Shown: positions 52,734 to 63,936 of the stretch, piece by piece
How positions within the stretch are numbered: position 1 is the stretch's first letter
Layout of the letters: each line of letters opens with the position of its first letter
NCBI RefSeq assembly: GCF_040581485.1
Contig: NC_090134.1
Coordinates: 12,081,501 to 12,145,500, forward strand
Source: Linepithema humile
Taxonomy: Eukaryota; Arthropoda; Insecta; Hymenoptera; Formicidae
Length of the DNA stretch: 64,000 bases
Reading direction: 5' to 3'
Notes under the pieces: model-generated
Seen by the model: only the letters and a program-made list of their open reading frames with translations
What the model was told of the DNA's origin: nothing
The model's database searches: none
Translations under genes and position numbers: made by a program

Positions 52734-54612
52734 CACTCACCCGAAAAAAAAGCGGTACACTGAAAATGTGGGAAAAATTCATCAAATTTCAACTGACGAT
52801 AACTTCGTAAATAATAAAGATAGAAAGTTCTATAAAATATGGAAATGAAGCTAAAAATCTCTACTTTAAGAATCAATTTATTTCAATGTTGCAAAATAAA
52901 TTTATTGAAAATGGCGGATGACAAAGCGCGAGCATGCAAAATTGAAAAATAATGGTTCGAGTTTGCGACGGTGCACGGTATAAACAAAAAATTGTAGCTT
53001 ATTGGGATCAAAAGCGTACGAAAGTACAGAGTCTCCTCTTTAAAATGCTTTTTTATGCATCTCGATACGATGATTTTTCGCCGAGAGATTCGCATTTGAA
53101 GAAAAAGGCAGATTCTTACTTCAAATGCGAATCTCTCAGCGAAAAATCATCGTATCAAGATGCATAAAAAAGCATTTTAAAGAGGAGACTCTGTACTTTC
53201 GTACGCTTTTGATCCCAATAAGCTACAATTTTTTGTTTATACCGTGCACCGTCGCAAACTCGAACCATTATTTTTCAATTTCGCATGCTTTTGCTTTGTC
53301 ATCCGCCATTTTGGAGAAAATTGTTGCACATTATTGCGTTATGAATTTTCGAACACTAGACATCCAAACTTTTAAAATGGTTTTTAAAAAATCCTGCTAG
53401 CTGTATTACGTGCCGAGATATTCAATTTTGAACCAGACCGAATTGCAAGAATAAGAATTCCGTGGTCATCAGCTCCGCGGTATTTTAAAACTCCAAACTC
53501 TTCTTACGGTTGTACGTGTCAATTCTGCTTTTAGCGTTACCCAGGATCAACGGCGTGGACGTGGCAGAAATCTGATCCCGTGTGTGTGTGTGTGTGCGTG
53601 CACCACTGGGATAAGGACCTCATGGCTCGTCAGGTCCACGATATTTAACGACTCCAAACCCTCCCGGTGGTGCGTGTACAATTGCGTGTGCGCGCGCGTA
53701 TATTAATAATGGGTATGACCTCCTCGTGCGCGTATTACCTCATTCATGCGACGAGGTATACTCCTTATTAATGTTCTAATTTCAGACTGCGTAATGTCAT
53801 TCCACTCTATTTCAAGAACTCTTCGAAGTTCTGGCAATGACTGAGGAGCAGGTATATGATTTCGTACTTTTCTGTTAATATTGTCCCATAGGTGTTCAAT
53901 GGGATTTAAATCTGGACTCATTGCTGGCCATTCGAGTCGATTTATGCCAACTTCATCGCAGAAATCAAGCACTTTTCTCGCAATGTGCGGTCGAGCATAA
54001 ACAAAAAGTCAGGGCGGAGAAATCACAAAAGATCTGCAGACATCTCTTTCGGATGCAAAACAATTGATTGAAAAATAATGGTTCGAGTTTGCGACGGTGC
54101 ACGGTATAAACAAAAAATTGTAGCTTATTGGGATCAAAAGCGTACGAAAGTACAGAGTTTCCTCTTTAAAATGCTTTTTTATGCATCTCGATACGATGAT
54201 TTTTCGCTGAGAGATTCGCATTTGAAGTAAGAATCTGCCTTTTTCTTCAAATGCGAATCTCTCGGCGAAAAATCATCGTATCGAGATGCATAAAAAAGCA
54301 TTTTAAAGAGGAGACTCTGTACTTTCGTACGCTTTTGATCCCAATAAGCTACAATTTTTTGTTTATACCGTGCACCGTCGCAAACTCGAACCATTATTTT
54401 TCAATTTTGCATGCTCGCGCTTTGTCATCCGCCATTTTCAATAAATTTATTTTGCAACATTGAAATAAATTGATTCTTAAAGTAGAGATTTTTAGCTTCA
54501 TTTCCATATTTTATAGAACTTTCTATCTTTATTATTTACGAAGTTATCGTCAGTTGAAATTTGATGAATTTTTCCCACATTTTCAGTGTACCGCTTTTTT
54601 TTCGGGTGAGTG
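52734..54612. mobile_element. Nested palindromic Tc1-like element, four copies of a 165-bp unit
   Basis: TA flanks CACTCACCCGAAAAAAAAGC (52734) and its complement ending at 54612. Outer arms of about 380 bp (52734-53116, 54230-54612) are near-identical. Within them a unit beginning ATGGTTCGAGTTTGCGACGG occurs at 52952 (+), 53115-53271 (inverted), 54078 (+) and 54235-54394 (inverted), so each arm is itself a hairpin. Open frames on these units are palindromic artefacts. The only transposase remains are at 53703-53972. Confidence 0.8.
53703..53972 (-). pseudogene. Tc1-like transposase, C-terminal fragment
   Basis: NRLEWPAMSPDLNPIEHLWD contains the final catalytic Glu region of Tc1 transposases, followed by a helical tail ending VIRARGGHTHY. 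Upstream, LDFCDEVGI continues the family pattern, but the other catalytic residues are gone. It shares this C-terminal design with the copies at 60121 and 61319. Confidence 0.75.
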
Positions 54613-54890
54613 TATATATATAATGTCCATTTAACATCCATGGATCCATCCATTTTGGTCCATCGAATGTCCATGGATGCACCCGTTTTCATCCATCGCA
54701 TGTCCATTTAATGTTTCTGGATGGATATAATTCGGCCGTCCTATGGATGTACATATCTTTCCTGAGCGGACATTTAGTGGACATACATAGGATATCCGTC
54801 GAACTTCATTTGGATGTCCCATAGATGTCCGGAATGTCCGGCGCCGATATCCACTGGACAGCCAGAGGATATCTTTGTGCTTATTGGGTA
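54613..54890. repeat. Degenerate repeat rich in ATGTCCATGGAT motifs
   Basis: TGTCCATTTAA, CCATGGAT and GGATATC variants recur many times, with partial dyad symmetry. It is probably the end of an unclassified transposon. Confidence 0.4.
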
Positions 54891-55190
54891 TATATATATA
54901 TTTTTTTAAAAATATGTATATGTTTGTATATAATTAAATATGTATTACAATATAGCTTATATATTCTCACTATAAATGTATATTAATTTTTATAATCTTA
55001 TACTTTATTTAAAGAATAGATAAAAGTAAAGAAAAGAGAGTGAAGGAAAGGATAAAAAAAGAGAAAAAACAAAAAAAGAGATAAAAAGAAGAAATATAAA
55101 AAAGGAAGAAAGAGAAAGAAGGAGAGACAAATAGAAAAGGAAGGTATATAAGTATATATATGTGTATATGGTTAGTGTGTATGTATATAT
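54891..55190. other. AT-rich and purine-rich low-complexity stretch
   Basis: TA-rich sequence is followed by an A/G-only type tract (about 55012-55145) and a (TA/TG) run ending at the next element. No gene. Confidence 0.6.
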
Positions 55191-57064
55191 GGGGCATTCT
55201 TTCTCAACTTTACACTCATGCTGCCCATTTTCTATTTGATCTAAAAATTTTTGAAAAAATCTTAAAATTTACAGAAAAATGTAAGCTTTCCAATGGCGCG
55301 TGGCAAAATTATCAAATTCAATTGGATCATACTTAAAATTTGAGAAAACCGAAAAAAAATAATAAAAACGGTAATTATTCAAGTGTAGCAATTATTCATT
55401 CGACGTTTTTCTCTTCCAATTAACACTTTCGAGTACTCTGTTTATTTGTGCACTGTCACATAAGTCTAAACTAAAATGGCGGATCTAATATGGCCGCTAA
55501 AAATTTAAAAAATTTAAGAAATTAACTGATTTTTATAAAACTTGGTATCAAGGGGTTTTTCGGGTTACTGTATAGGAGTCTAAAGTTATCTTTCGAAAAT
55601 ACAAAATGGCGGATCCAATATGGCCACCAAAACATTTTGAAATTTTTTAGAAATTAACGAATTTTTATAATACTTGGTATCAGGGACTTTTTCGGGTTGC
55701 TAATAACGAATCTGAAGTCGCATTTCGAAAATTCAAAATGGCGGATCTAATATGGCAACTAAGAATTTAAAAAATTTGAACAGAGAGTTTTACGGCCAGC
55801 TAAATACAAATTTTAAGTCGGATTTCGAAAACTGAAAATGTCAGATCTAATATGAAGACCAAAAATATTGAAAATTTAGGAAATTGACAGATTTTTATAA
55901 AACTTGATACTAAAGATACCTCTGATTCTGATGTCGCCTGAGTTCTTACCCCCTACTTTTTGAAATCTTGATATGAAAAAGTCGAACTGTTACCAGGATT
56001 GGAATATCTCTTAATCACCATTTCTTTGTTGATTGGGACGAAACAGTGATTTCTCAGAATCTCTGGAACTGATGGAGCTACATCAAATCGTTTTTTCAAA
56101 AATTTTTTTGTCTTTTGGTGCTCTTTGTCATTATATGACAGTATACTAATGGGGCATTCTTTCTCAACTTTACACCCATGCTGTTTCGTCCCAATCAACA
56201 AAGAAATGGTGATTAAGAGATATTTCAATGCTGATAATAGTTCGACTTTTTCATATCAAGATTTCAAAAAGTAGGGGGTAAGAACTCAGGCGACATCAGA
56301 ATCAGAGGTATTTCTAGTATCAAGTTTTATAAAAATCTGTCAATTTCCTGAATTTTCAATATTTTTGGTCTTCATATTAGATCTGACATTTTCAGTTTTC
56401 GAAATCCGACTTAAGATTTGTATTTAGCTGGCCGTAAAACTCTCTGTTTAAATTTTATAAAACTCCCTTACTTTTAAAAATTTTTCAAATTCTTAGTTGC
56501 CATATTAGATCCGCCATTTTGAATTTTCGAAATGCGACTTCAGATTCGTTATTAGCAACCCAAAAAAGTCCCTGATACCAAGTATTATAAAAATTCGTTA
56601 ATTTCTAAAAATTTTCAAAATGTTTTGGTGGCCATATTGGATCCGCCATTTTGTATTTTTGAAAGATAACTTTAGACTCCTATACAGTAACCCGAAAAAC
56701 CTCTTGATACCAAGTTTTATAAAAATCAGTTAATTTCTTAAATTTTTTAAATTTTTGGCGGCCATATTGGATCCGCCATTTTAGTTTAGACTCATGTGAC
56801 AGTGCACAGATAAACAGAGTACTCGAAAGTGTTAATTGGAAGAGAAAAACGTCGAATGAATAATCACTACACTTGAATAATTACCGTTTTTATTATTTTT
56901 TTTCGGTTTTCTGAAATTTTAAGTATAATCCAATTGAATTTGATAATTTTGCCACGCGCCATTGGAAAGCTTATATTTTTCTGTAAATTTTAAGATTTTT
57001 TCAAAAATTTTTAGATCAAATAGAAAATGGGCAGCATGAGTGTAAAGTTGAGAAAGAATGCCCC
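55191..57064. mobile_element. 1.87-kb near-perfect palindrome (giant foldback)
   Basis: GGGGCATTCTTTCTCAACTT starts the left arm at 55191, and its complement ends the right arm at 57064. Arms of about 860-885 bp (55191-56047; 56180-57064) match almost base for base around a 130-bp spacer. The end motif also recurs once at 56151, near the centre. Each arm holds three or four diverged repeats with CAAAATGGCGGATC-AATATGG. No transposase is present; an open frame over the centre (55953-56228) is a palindrome artefact. Flanks are TA-rich, so a target duplication cannot be read. Confidence 0.8.
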
Positions 57065-57074
57065 ATATATATAT

Positions 57075-57462
57075 TGTTGGCGCCCACGGAACGAGGTATT
57101 AACACGTCAACGAAACTCGCAAAATTAAAGAACACAACACAACACTTCAACAAAACAGAGAACATTTTAATAACGAACACAGAACTAATACAAAGAGTCC
57201 AGAGACGCTGTTAAAGATCGGAGCTGTCGTGTACGTCCGCCCGAGCAGCTCCCGAAAATCTGACATCTGACAGTTTGTTTACAAACTGTGATAGAGACCT
57301 TTTAAACTGTTAATTAATATCGTCTTGACAACGAATTACAAAAAGATTCTTATTCATAACAAATGTCATATGATTTCAACTTTCTAATGGCCGATCGATA
57401 TTATTGATCGGTCCGTCAGCTGTAACACACAGCATCGGCGGCGAAAAAGCACGGGGGCAACA
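57075..57462. mobile_element. Candidate solo LTR, 388 bp
   Basis: It starts TGTTGGCGCC and ends GGGGGCAACA, giving TG...CA ends with a 5-bp inverted repeat, and ATAT flanks both sides (57071-57074, 57463-57466). The setting is TA-rich, so the duplication is weak evidence. It contains no frame. No clear TATA box is seen. Confidence 0.45.
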
Positions 57463-57466
57463 ATAT

Positions 57467-58040
57467 ACAGGGTGTCCCACCAAAAGTGGTCACCCCCTTT
57501 TATCTTTTAAACTAAAAGAGATAGACCATAACAAATATATATAAAATATCAATGGTTCAAACTGAACTTTATTGTGAGCATAATAGTTGCTTACAAAAGC
57601 TATCTGTGTTAAGAAACGAAGAGGTATACATAATTTTTTTATAATAATGTGGATATTTTGATGTAATAAAAGTTGCAGCGCTGTTTGAAAAAAATACAAC
57701 GATGTATGATTTAATGTAAATATTTTACATATTATACAAGATTTATCGGCTTGAAATATCGCGGGCAACGTCTACTTTTTCACTTTCGGCCCTTTGATAT
57801 GACCAACTTCTGACTCGTGCATTAGAGATTGACGTTATGTTGTCATTAGATCATACTCAGTGTATGAAATATAAATAGGAATTTAGAATAGGAATTTATT
57901 ACGATGGATGCGGAAGATAAATTTAATTAAATGCGAAGAATATTAATACGTGCTAACTTTAATCGTACAGCTGCGGTACGTATGTATCGAGAAATATATC
58001 CTGATGATATATCAATACCATCTAGACAATCATTTTGGAG
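57467..58040 (+). pseudogene. Mariner-like fragment with DUF4817-like first exon
   Basis: The end motif CAGGGTGTCCCACCAAAAGT follows TA near 57467. At 57904 a frame starts MDAEDKFN, with a TAA at codon 9, then ILIRANFNRTAAVRMYREIY and PSRQSFWR up to a GTAATA donor at 58041. That is the DUF4817-like N-terminal domain of insect mariner-like transposases. The catalytic exon is missing, since the BEL/Pao leader follows. Confidence 0.5.
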
Positions 58041-58645
58041 GTAATAAATTACTTTATGAAAAAATAAGATTTAACTAAAAGCAAATGCACATTTAAAAGA
58101 TTATAAATATTTTACATTTGTTTAAAAACATAAGAGGATATAGGCGGCGCCACTTTCGACGCTGGCTTAGAGTTTTTTGGATTCTGACATATATAGGTGG
58201 ATATAAATATCTTTCTGTGTGTCGCGACGATTAGCGAGTTTTTTTTCTATTACGCAAAAACCAAATTTGAGACCGTCTTTACAAGTTATATTCCTTCTCT
58301 TCAGTCGTTTCGGCTCGAGTAGAGCGAAATTGTTTAGTCATTCTTGTTATTTTATCGACCGAACTTATACTTATACCGAATTTATACTTATCGACCGAAC
58401 TCTAATTATATTGGTTAGAACAAATTGTATTCCAAGTGACTTAGAGTCACTTCTTAAATAACCATCACGGACAATGTGTCCAGATTGTCAAGGGAAACAA
58501 CATAAGAGTAAGTAAGTGCTTCTGCAGGCTGTCTATCAAGACACGGGAATCTCTTCCTCGGATCCGAGTCCCATCGCATCCCGTTGTTTCAAACGATATC
58601 GGGACGATCCGAGAACACAGAAGCATTCGTTTATTTCATTTGTAT

Positions 58646-58785
58646 TGCCAAAATGGCATTTTATTTCATTTATTCTGCCAAAGTAGCATTTTATTTCTTA
58701 TACTGCCAAAGTGGCATTTCATTTCTATACTGTCAAAGTGGTATTTCATTTCTACACTGCCAAAGTGGCATTTCTTTGTGCAGAT
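58646..58785. repeat. About 28-bp tandem repeat, five copies, in the BEL/Pao leader
   Basis: Units starting TGCCAAAGTGGCATTTCATT-type sequence occur at 58646, 58676, 58704, 58731 and 58758. Each unit has a small dyad (TGCCAAA-TGGCA). Confidence 0.85.
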
Positions 58786-59029
58786 TGTGACCAGTGAGAC
58801 ACATATGTATGTATTAATATATTCACGGTATTTATGTATCAAAGTTCTTAAATTCAACTTCCTCAACTCAATGTACTAATCTAAATATATTATAATTATA
58901 AACATTCAGGTGGGTTAATCTTTTAATTTGTGGTTCCTTCTCTTTCCATGTAACCGAGTAGTAATTTACTAAGTTTGATTTTAACATAATTTTGGTCCTT
59001 CGAGCCGGATCCATTGAACAAAGGTTAAG

Positions 59030-59603
59030 ATGAGGCTCTCTCAAATCGAGGCTCGTTTAGAGCAACAAATTGAGTTGGCGAAGTTGATATTAAATGCTTA
59101 TGATGATTTAATTGAACATGACTTAACCAATATATCTTTTCATGAGATAAATATACGACTCAATATACTAAAGGAAGATTGGCAAAAGTTCTCTGTCACA
59201 CATGATGCTATTAACATAGCAATAGCAAAGTTGGATCTGCAAGAAGAAAGTCAGATAAAAGAACATATCTACTTTTCTGATAATTTATTTGCTATTACAC
59301 GCAAGAATTATATAACCAACCTAGGAAGATTGCAATTTCTGCTTGAACCAGATCATGGAACTGTTAAGGAAACCACGTTTACTCAATCATCAAATACAAC
59401 TTCAAACTCTTCGACATACATCTATCAGGCGAGACTACCTCGTATTGATCTTGCAAAATTCAATGGCACACCATCTGATTGGTTACCATTTAAGGACTTA
59501 TTTCAGTCATATGGCTTGAATCATCCAACGCTAACGACTATTGAAAAATTACAATACTTGAAGACAAGTTTGGTTGGTTCTGCTGCTCATCATCTCAAAA
59601 ATA
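59030..59603 (+). pseudogene. BEL/Pao gag, first part
   Basis: The frame MRLSQIEARLEQQIELAKLI begins with helical sequence, then LPRIDLAKFNGTPSDWLPFK and TTIEKLQYLKTSLVGSAAHH, the DUF1759-type gag region of BEL/Pao elements. It is open until the insertion at 59604, after which the apparent frame reads transposon sequence. Continuation lies at about 62071-62361 (EKAWEILSLFYDN in one frame), with at least one stop before the next insertion. Confidence 0.75.
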
Positions 59604-60051
59604 CACTAGGCAACAAAATTATCGCAACACTCTTTATATCAAAATTTTGCACAACTTCAAATAATCGTAACTTTGTTAAAAATTATCGTACTTAAAAGAT
59701 TTTTTTTTTATTTTAAAACTTAAAGTCTCTACTTTAAGATGCATTTGGCCAATTTCGAATTTCTTCTTTCCTCCTCTCGCCGTCTCTTTAAAAGTAAAGA
59801 CGTGTTTTGTCTCCAAACATTTGCAAAGTTTGACGCACTCCACGGGGTAGGACGAATTTTTTTCGCGAATGTCACAATAACCATCGTAAAATTTGGACTT
59901 TTCGCTGCAAATTAAAAAAAAAGAGGTTTGTACGATTTTTTTTTCGAGGAGTTAGAATGTATCAAAGTTATGTATGCATTTTGATCAGTTACCGCCAGCA
60001 TTAGCATTACCCGATGTGCACCACGGGGAGGTTGCTGGTCGGATTTCGCAC

Positions 60052-60052
<1 letters not shown>

Positions 60053-60093
<41 letters not shown>
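60053..60093. repeat. (GT)n microsatellite in the left arm
   Basis: A GT run of about 40 bases; the opposite arm has a shorter CA run (61599-61612), so the two arms have drifted in length here. Confidence 0.95.
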
Positions 60094-60120
60094 GCATAAA
60101 AAATGTGGGTGCTCTCGCAC

Positions 60121-61140
60121 TTAATATGATGTATTCCCACCTCGTCTTCGAATGACTTCTTGTAAACGGTCATGCATATTAATGCATGGCCTAATTGTGG
60201 CCTGAGGAATTTCGTGCCATATTTGTTGTAATGTTGCTTCCAACTCCTGCAGATTTGTTGGTTGTCTTTCCAAATCTTGTAATCTTCTTCCCATCATATC
60301 CCATACATGTTCAATGGAATTCAATGGAATTCAAATCCGGGCTTATTGCTGGATGTGGTAACACCTCGATGTTGTTTTGTTCGAGGAAGTTAAGAGCAAT
60401 CCTGACAGTGTGAGGTCGAGCGTGTCATGCATGAGAATAAAATTGCGCCCCATTCGACGACGCATGGATATTATGTGAGGACGCAAAATTTCCTGTACAT
60501 AACGTTCTCCTGTCAATCCAGGAGGTGGTATAATGACATTTGTGCGTTCATGCATCGATATTCCACCCCATACCATAACAGAACCACAACCAAACGCTCG
60601 AACAGGCTCGACGCAGTTTTCTTCAAAACGGTGTCCATTACGATGCCAAACACGGACTCTTCTATCGGAACGGAAAAGACAAAACCGTGATTCGTCAGTA
60701 AACAATACATTGTTCCACTCTCTCACAATCCAATTCTGATAAGTGCGTGCATATTGCAAACGAGCACGTCTATGAGCCACAGATAACATTGGCACTCGAG
60801 CACGAGCTCGCGACCGCAAATTTCCTTCGTGCAAACGCCTCCTGATTGTTTGAGCACTAATTTGTCTGTGCGGAAAAATTGTATTTGCAATTACTCGTGC
60901 AATTCTTGATGGATTTCGATTTGTCTCATTGATGATGCGGCGATCTTCTCTAGCTGACGTTATTCGTCTTCGACCTTGTCCTCTCCTTCGACGAAATCCG
61001 CCTGTTTCTTGATAACGAGCTCAAACTTGAGAGATGGAGAATCGATGAACACCTATTCTCCTTGCAACATAACTTTGATTCAATCCTTCTTCCAAAAGAG
61101 CAATGATTTGCGCACATTGAATTTCGTTCAAACGAGGCAT
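60121..61140 (-). pseudogene. Tc1-like transposase, full copy with frameshifts
   Basis: Start MPRLNEIQCAQIIALLEEGL at 61140, helix-turn-helix regions, a stop near 61025, then RARVPMLSVAHRRARLQYAR and NVLFTDESRFCLFRSDRR with the first Asp. The second Asp is in NFILMHD (about 60390), after which the frame shifts; the end (from 60324) reads MNSIEHVWDMMGRRLQDLER with the final Glu and RRGGNTSY. All three acidic positions can be found, but two frameshifts and a stop inactivate it. A direct duplication TTCAATGGAATTCAATGGAA at about 60311 is one of the lesions. Confidence 0.75.
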
Positions 61141-61174
61141 TGTTACGACTTTATCGTTTGTTTCTTGAGTGTAA

Positions 61175-61317
61175 TTGGAATAAGTTTACTATAGAGTTTT
61201 GGTGTTTACATATCTTTTCTTTACGGGAATCACTGGAAATCGCTATATTCTATAGCGTTTCTCGGAATCATGTAAAAAATGTAAACACCAAAACTCTAAA
61301 CCGTAAACTTATTCCCA
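61175..61317. repeat. Inverted repeat at the turn of the palindrome
   Basis: GGAATAAGTTTAC-ATAGAGTTTTGGTGTTTACAT at 61177 pairs with its complement ending near 61315. It sits between the two transposase copies and may be the 5' end of the original Tc1-like element or a separate small MITE. Confidence 0.6.
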
Positions 61318-61318
61318 A

Positions 61319-61567
61319 CAAAACAACATTGAGGTGTTATCACATCCAGCAATGAGCCCGGATTTGAATTCCATTGAACATGTATGGGATATGATGGGAA
61401 GAAGATTACGAGATTTGGAGAGACAACCAACAAATCTGCAGAAGTTGAGAGCAACATTACAACAAATATGGCACGAAATTCCTCAGGCCACAATTAGGCC
61501 ATGCATTAATATGCATGACCGTTTAGAAGAAGTCATTCGAATACGAGGTGGGAATACACCATATTAA
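61319..61567 (+). pseudogene. Tc1-like transposase, C-terminal copy on the opposite strand
   Basis: HPAMSPDLNSIEHVWDMMGR to RIRGGNTPY matches the end of the minus-strand copy at 60121-60324, residue by residue with a few changes. It lacks everything before the last catalytic Glu region. Confidence 0.75.
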
Positions 61568-62369
61568 GTGCGAGAGCACCCACATTTTTTTATGCAATAC
61601 ACACACACACACGATGTGCGAAATCCGACCAGCAACCTCCCCGTGGTGCACATCGGGTAATGCTAATGCTGGCGGTAACTGATCAAAATGCATACATAAC
61701 TTTGATACATCCTAACTCCTTGAAAAAAAATCGTACAAACCTCTTTTTTTTTTTAATTTACAGCAAAAAATCCAAATTTTACGATGGTTATTGTGACATT
61801 TGCAAAAAAAATTCGTCCTACCCCGTGGAGTGCGTCAAACTTTGCAAATGTTTGGAGACAAAACACGTCTTTACTTTTAAAGAGACGGCGAGAGGAGGAA
61901 AGAAGAAATTCAAAATTGGCCAAATGCATCTTAAAGTAAAGACTTTAAGCTTTAAAATAAAAAAAAATCTTTCAAGTACGATAATTTTTAACGAATTTTT
62001 ACGATTATTTTAAGTTGTGCGAAATTTTGATATAAGTGTGAGTGTTGCGATAATTTTGTTGCCTAATGTACTACGCTTAGTGCTGACAATTTTGAAAAAG
62101 CTTGGGAGATTCTGAGCTTATTCTATGACAACTAACGTTTGGAAAACAAATCTATTGGTTAATGCAGCTCTACATTCACTTTTAAATTTGAAAAAGGTCA
62201 CAAAGGAATCAGCACGTGAACTGAACAACTATATACAAATCTATTACAAATCTATCATTCTTTGGAAGCCTTGCAGAGACCGGTTTCGGCTTGGGATGAT
62301 TTTTTGGTTTTTATCGCCACGCAGCGACTCGACTCTGAGTCAGTTAAGGTTTGGGAGCATCATCTAGGA

Positions 62370-63088
62370 CAGTGCTCGGAATTAGTCTGAACATTTCAGC
62401 CGATTTCCGTGGTATACGCCTCCTTTCCTCTCCTTACCGCGCGCGTCGCAGCCGCTTGGGCCAGCGCCGCCGAGCGTTAGGAGCGACACTATCTGATTAT
62501 GAGTGGGTTCTTCTCCCTATTTATTAAAATTTAAAAAAATGTATTAAAATTTATTAAAAATAAATTTTTTATTTTTAAATTTATTAAGTGGAAATATTTC
62601 AATAGATTTCCACGTCACCCATGAGATACTAATGCTGACGCGTTTTTTTTTAAGTGGTTTCCCCCGTAGATCTATTTCACTAAAGATAAAAATAAATTCT
62701 TAATTAAAAAAAAAATATATAAAAGAGATTATCTTAATTAGATTTTCTTGGCCTTTTATAAGAATAAACAATTGATGCAATAATATAGATAGAAACCACT
62801 TTTTGAAAAACGTATCAGTATTAGTACCTCATGGGTGACGTAGAAATCTATTGAAATATTTCCACTTAATAAATTTAAAAATAAAAATTTATTTTTAATA
62901 AATTTTAATAAATTTTTTTAAATTTTAATAAATAGGGAGAAGAACCTACTCACAGAACCTAATCAGATAGTGCCGCTCCTAACGCTCGGCGGCGCTGGCC
63001 CTAGCGGCTGCGGCGCGCGCGGTAAGGAGAGAAAGGAGGCGTATACCACGGAAATCGGCTGAAATGTTCAGACTAATTCCGAGCACTG
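62370..63088. mobile_element. hAT-type MITE with exact 8-bp duplication
   Basis: CAGTGCTCGG starts and CCGAGCACTG ends the element; ATCTAGGA precedes (62362-62369) and follows (63089-63096). Arms of about 270-290 bp are inverted copies containing the GC-rich CGGCGGCGCTGGCCCTAGCG block and the TTTCCAC...CATGAG block. No frame. The 8-bp duplication and CAG-type end indicate hAT. A half copy is at 45973-46211. Confidence 0.9.
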
Positions 63089-63099
63089 ATCTAGGAGAT

Positions 63100-63936
63100 T
63101 CAACAGATCCACCTACATGAACTCAATTTACTGGATTTCTGATAACTCGATTACGAACTCTTCAAGCATATGAAAAATCAAGATCTGGAAAATCTGATCT
63201 ACATTCCAACGTTTTCAAGACTCATTATCAAGGAAAATCCAAGAAAGACAATTCTAGCAATACTTTCACTTGTACAATCTGCTCTGGTAAACATCATACA
63301 GCTACTTGCAGCCAATTTTCTTCCAATGCACGAACTCAAAAACTCTCTCTCTTTGCTAAACATAGATTATGCTACAACTGCTTGGGATTTCATCGAGTTT
63401 CTAATTGCAATACTACCAAGAAATGTAAAAAATGTGGCAAAAAGCATCACACTTCAATACACTCCGATTCTTTTCAAACTGCTACATCGACGGTCGATTC
63501 TGAAAGGGCTACAAAGTCATCAGATAACTTGACAGCAAAACAACCGGAAGCTCGAGTATTACATTCCAATATTCATCACAAAACATTTCAATTTCAAATT
63601 CTTTTAGCCACAGCTCAAGTTCTGGTCATTAGTCTTGACGGAAATATTACAAAAGCAAGGGTGCTAATAGATCAAGGATCCGAAATTTCATTATTAACAG
63701 AAAGATTAGTCACACGACTTAAATTACCTCGCCAGCGTTCTTCAGTACCATTAGTTGGGATTGGAGCACAAGCTTTTAACAAAACCAAAGGACTTGTTCA
63801 TTTCAAGATAAAACCGCATTTTGGTTCCAACTTTGAGATTTCTTTATTCGCCCATGTTCTATCTAGTCTCACTACTTCAATACCTGCTATGAAAGTTCTC
63901 AAGAATCGTGGCTTCACCTGGAAAGTTTACAATTAG
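63100..63936 (+). pseudogene. BEL/Pao gag end and aspartic protease
   Basis: After the MITE the frame shifts near 63170; then CTICSGKHHTATC (about 63278) and CYNCLGFHRVSNC with CKKCGKKHHTSIH form three zinc knuckles, and ARVLIDQGSEISLLTERLVT (about 63650) is the retropepsin site, with DQG in place of the more common DTG or DSG. The frame from 63382 stays open to a TAG at 63934-63936; sequence beyond continues in other frames to the window end. In the family the protein packages RNA and the protease processes the polyprotein. Confidence 0.75.

Larger units (their letters stand above)
59604..62068. mobile_element. Palindromic Tc1-like element inside gag
   Basis: TA flanks CACTAGGCAACAAAATTATC at 59604 and the complement of CATTAGGCAACAAAATTATC ending at 62068. 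Inverted arms of about 500 bp (59604-60115, 61570-62068) match closely and include a GT/CA run. The left part carries a whole transposase on minus, the right part only its C-terminal third on plus, so this is a partial head-to-head duplication. The gag frame is restored at the junction when the element and one TA are ignored. Confidence 0.85.

Noticed and set aside
52883..54463. Recurrent 70-codon frames on both strands
   Set aside because: They lie on copies of the 165-bp palindromic unit and mirror each other, as expected from inverted repeats rather than genes.
55953..56228. 91-codon frame across the centre of the palindrome
   Set aside because: Its sequence is generated by the palindrome and spacer; no known motif and no conservation evidence.
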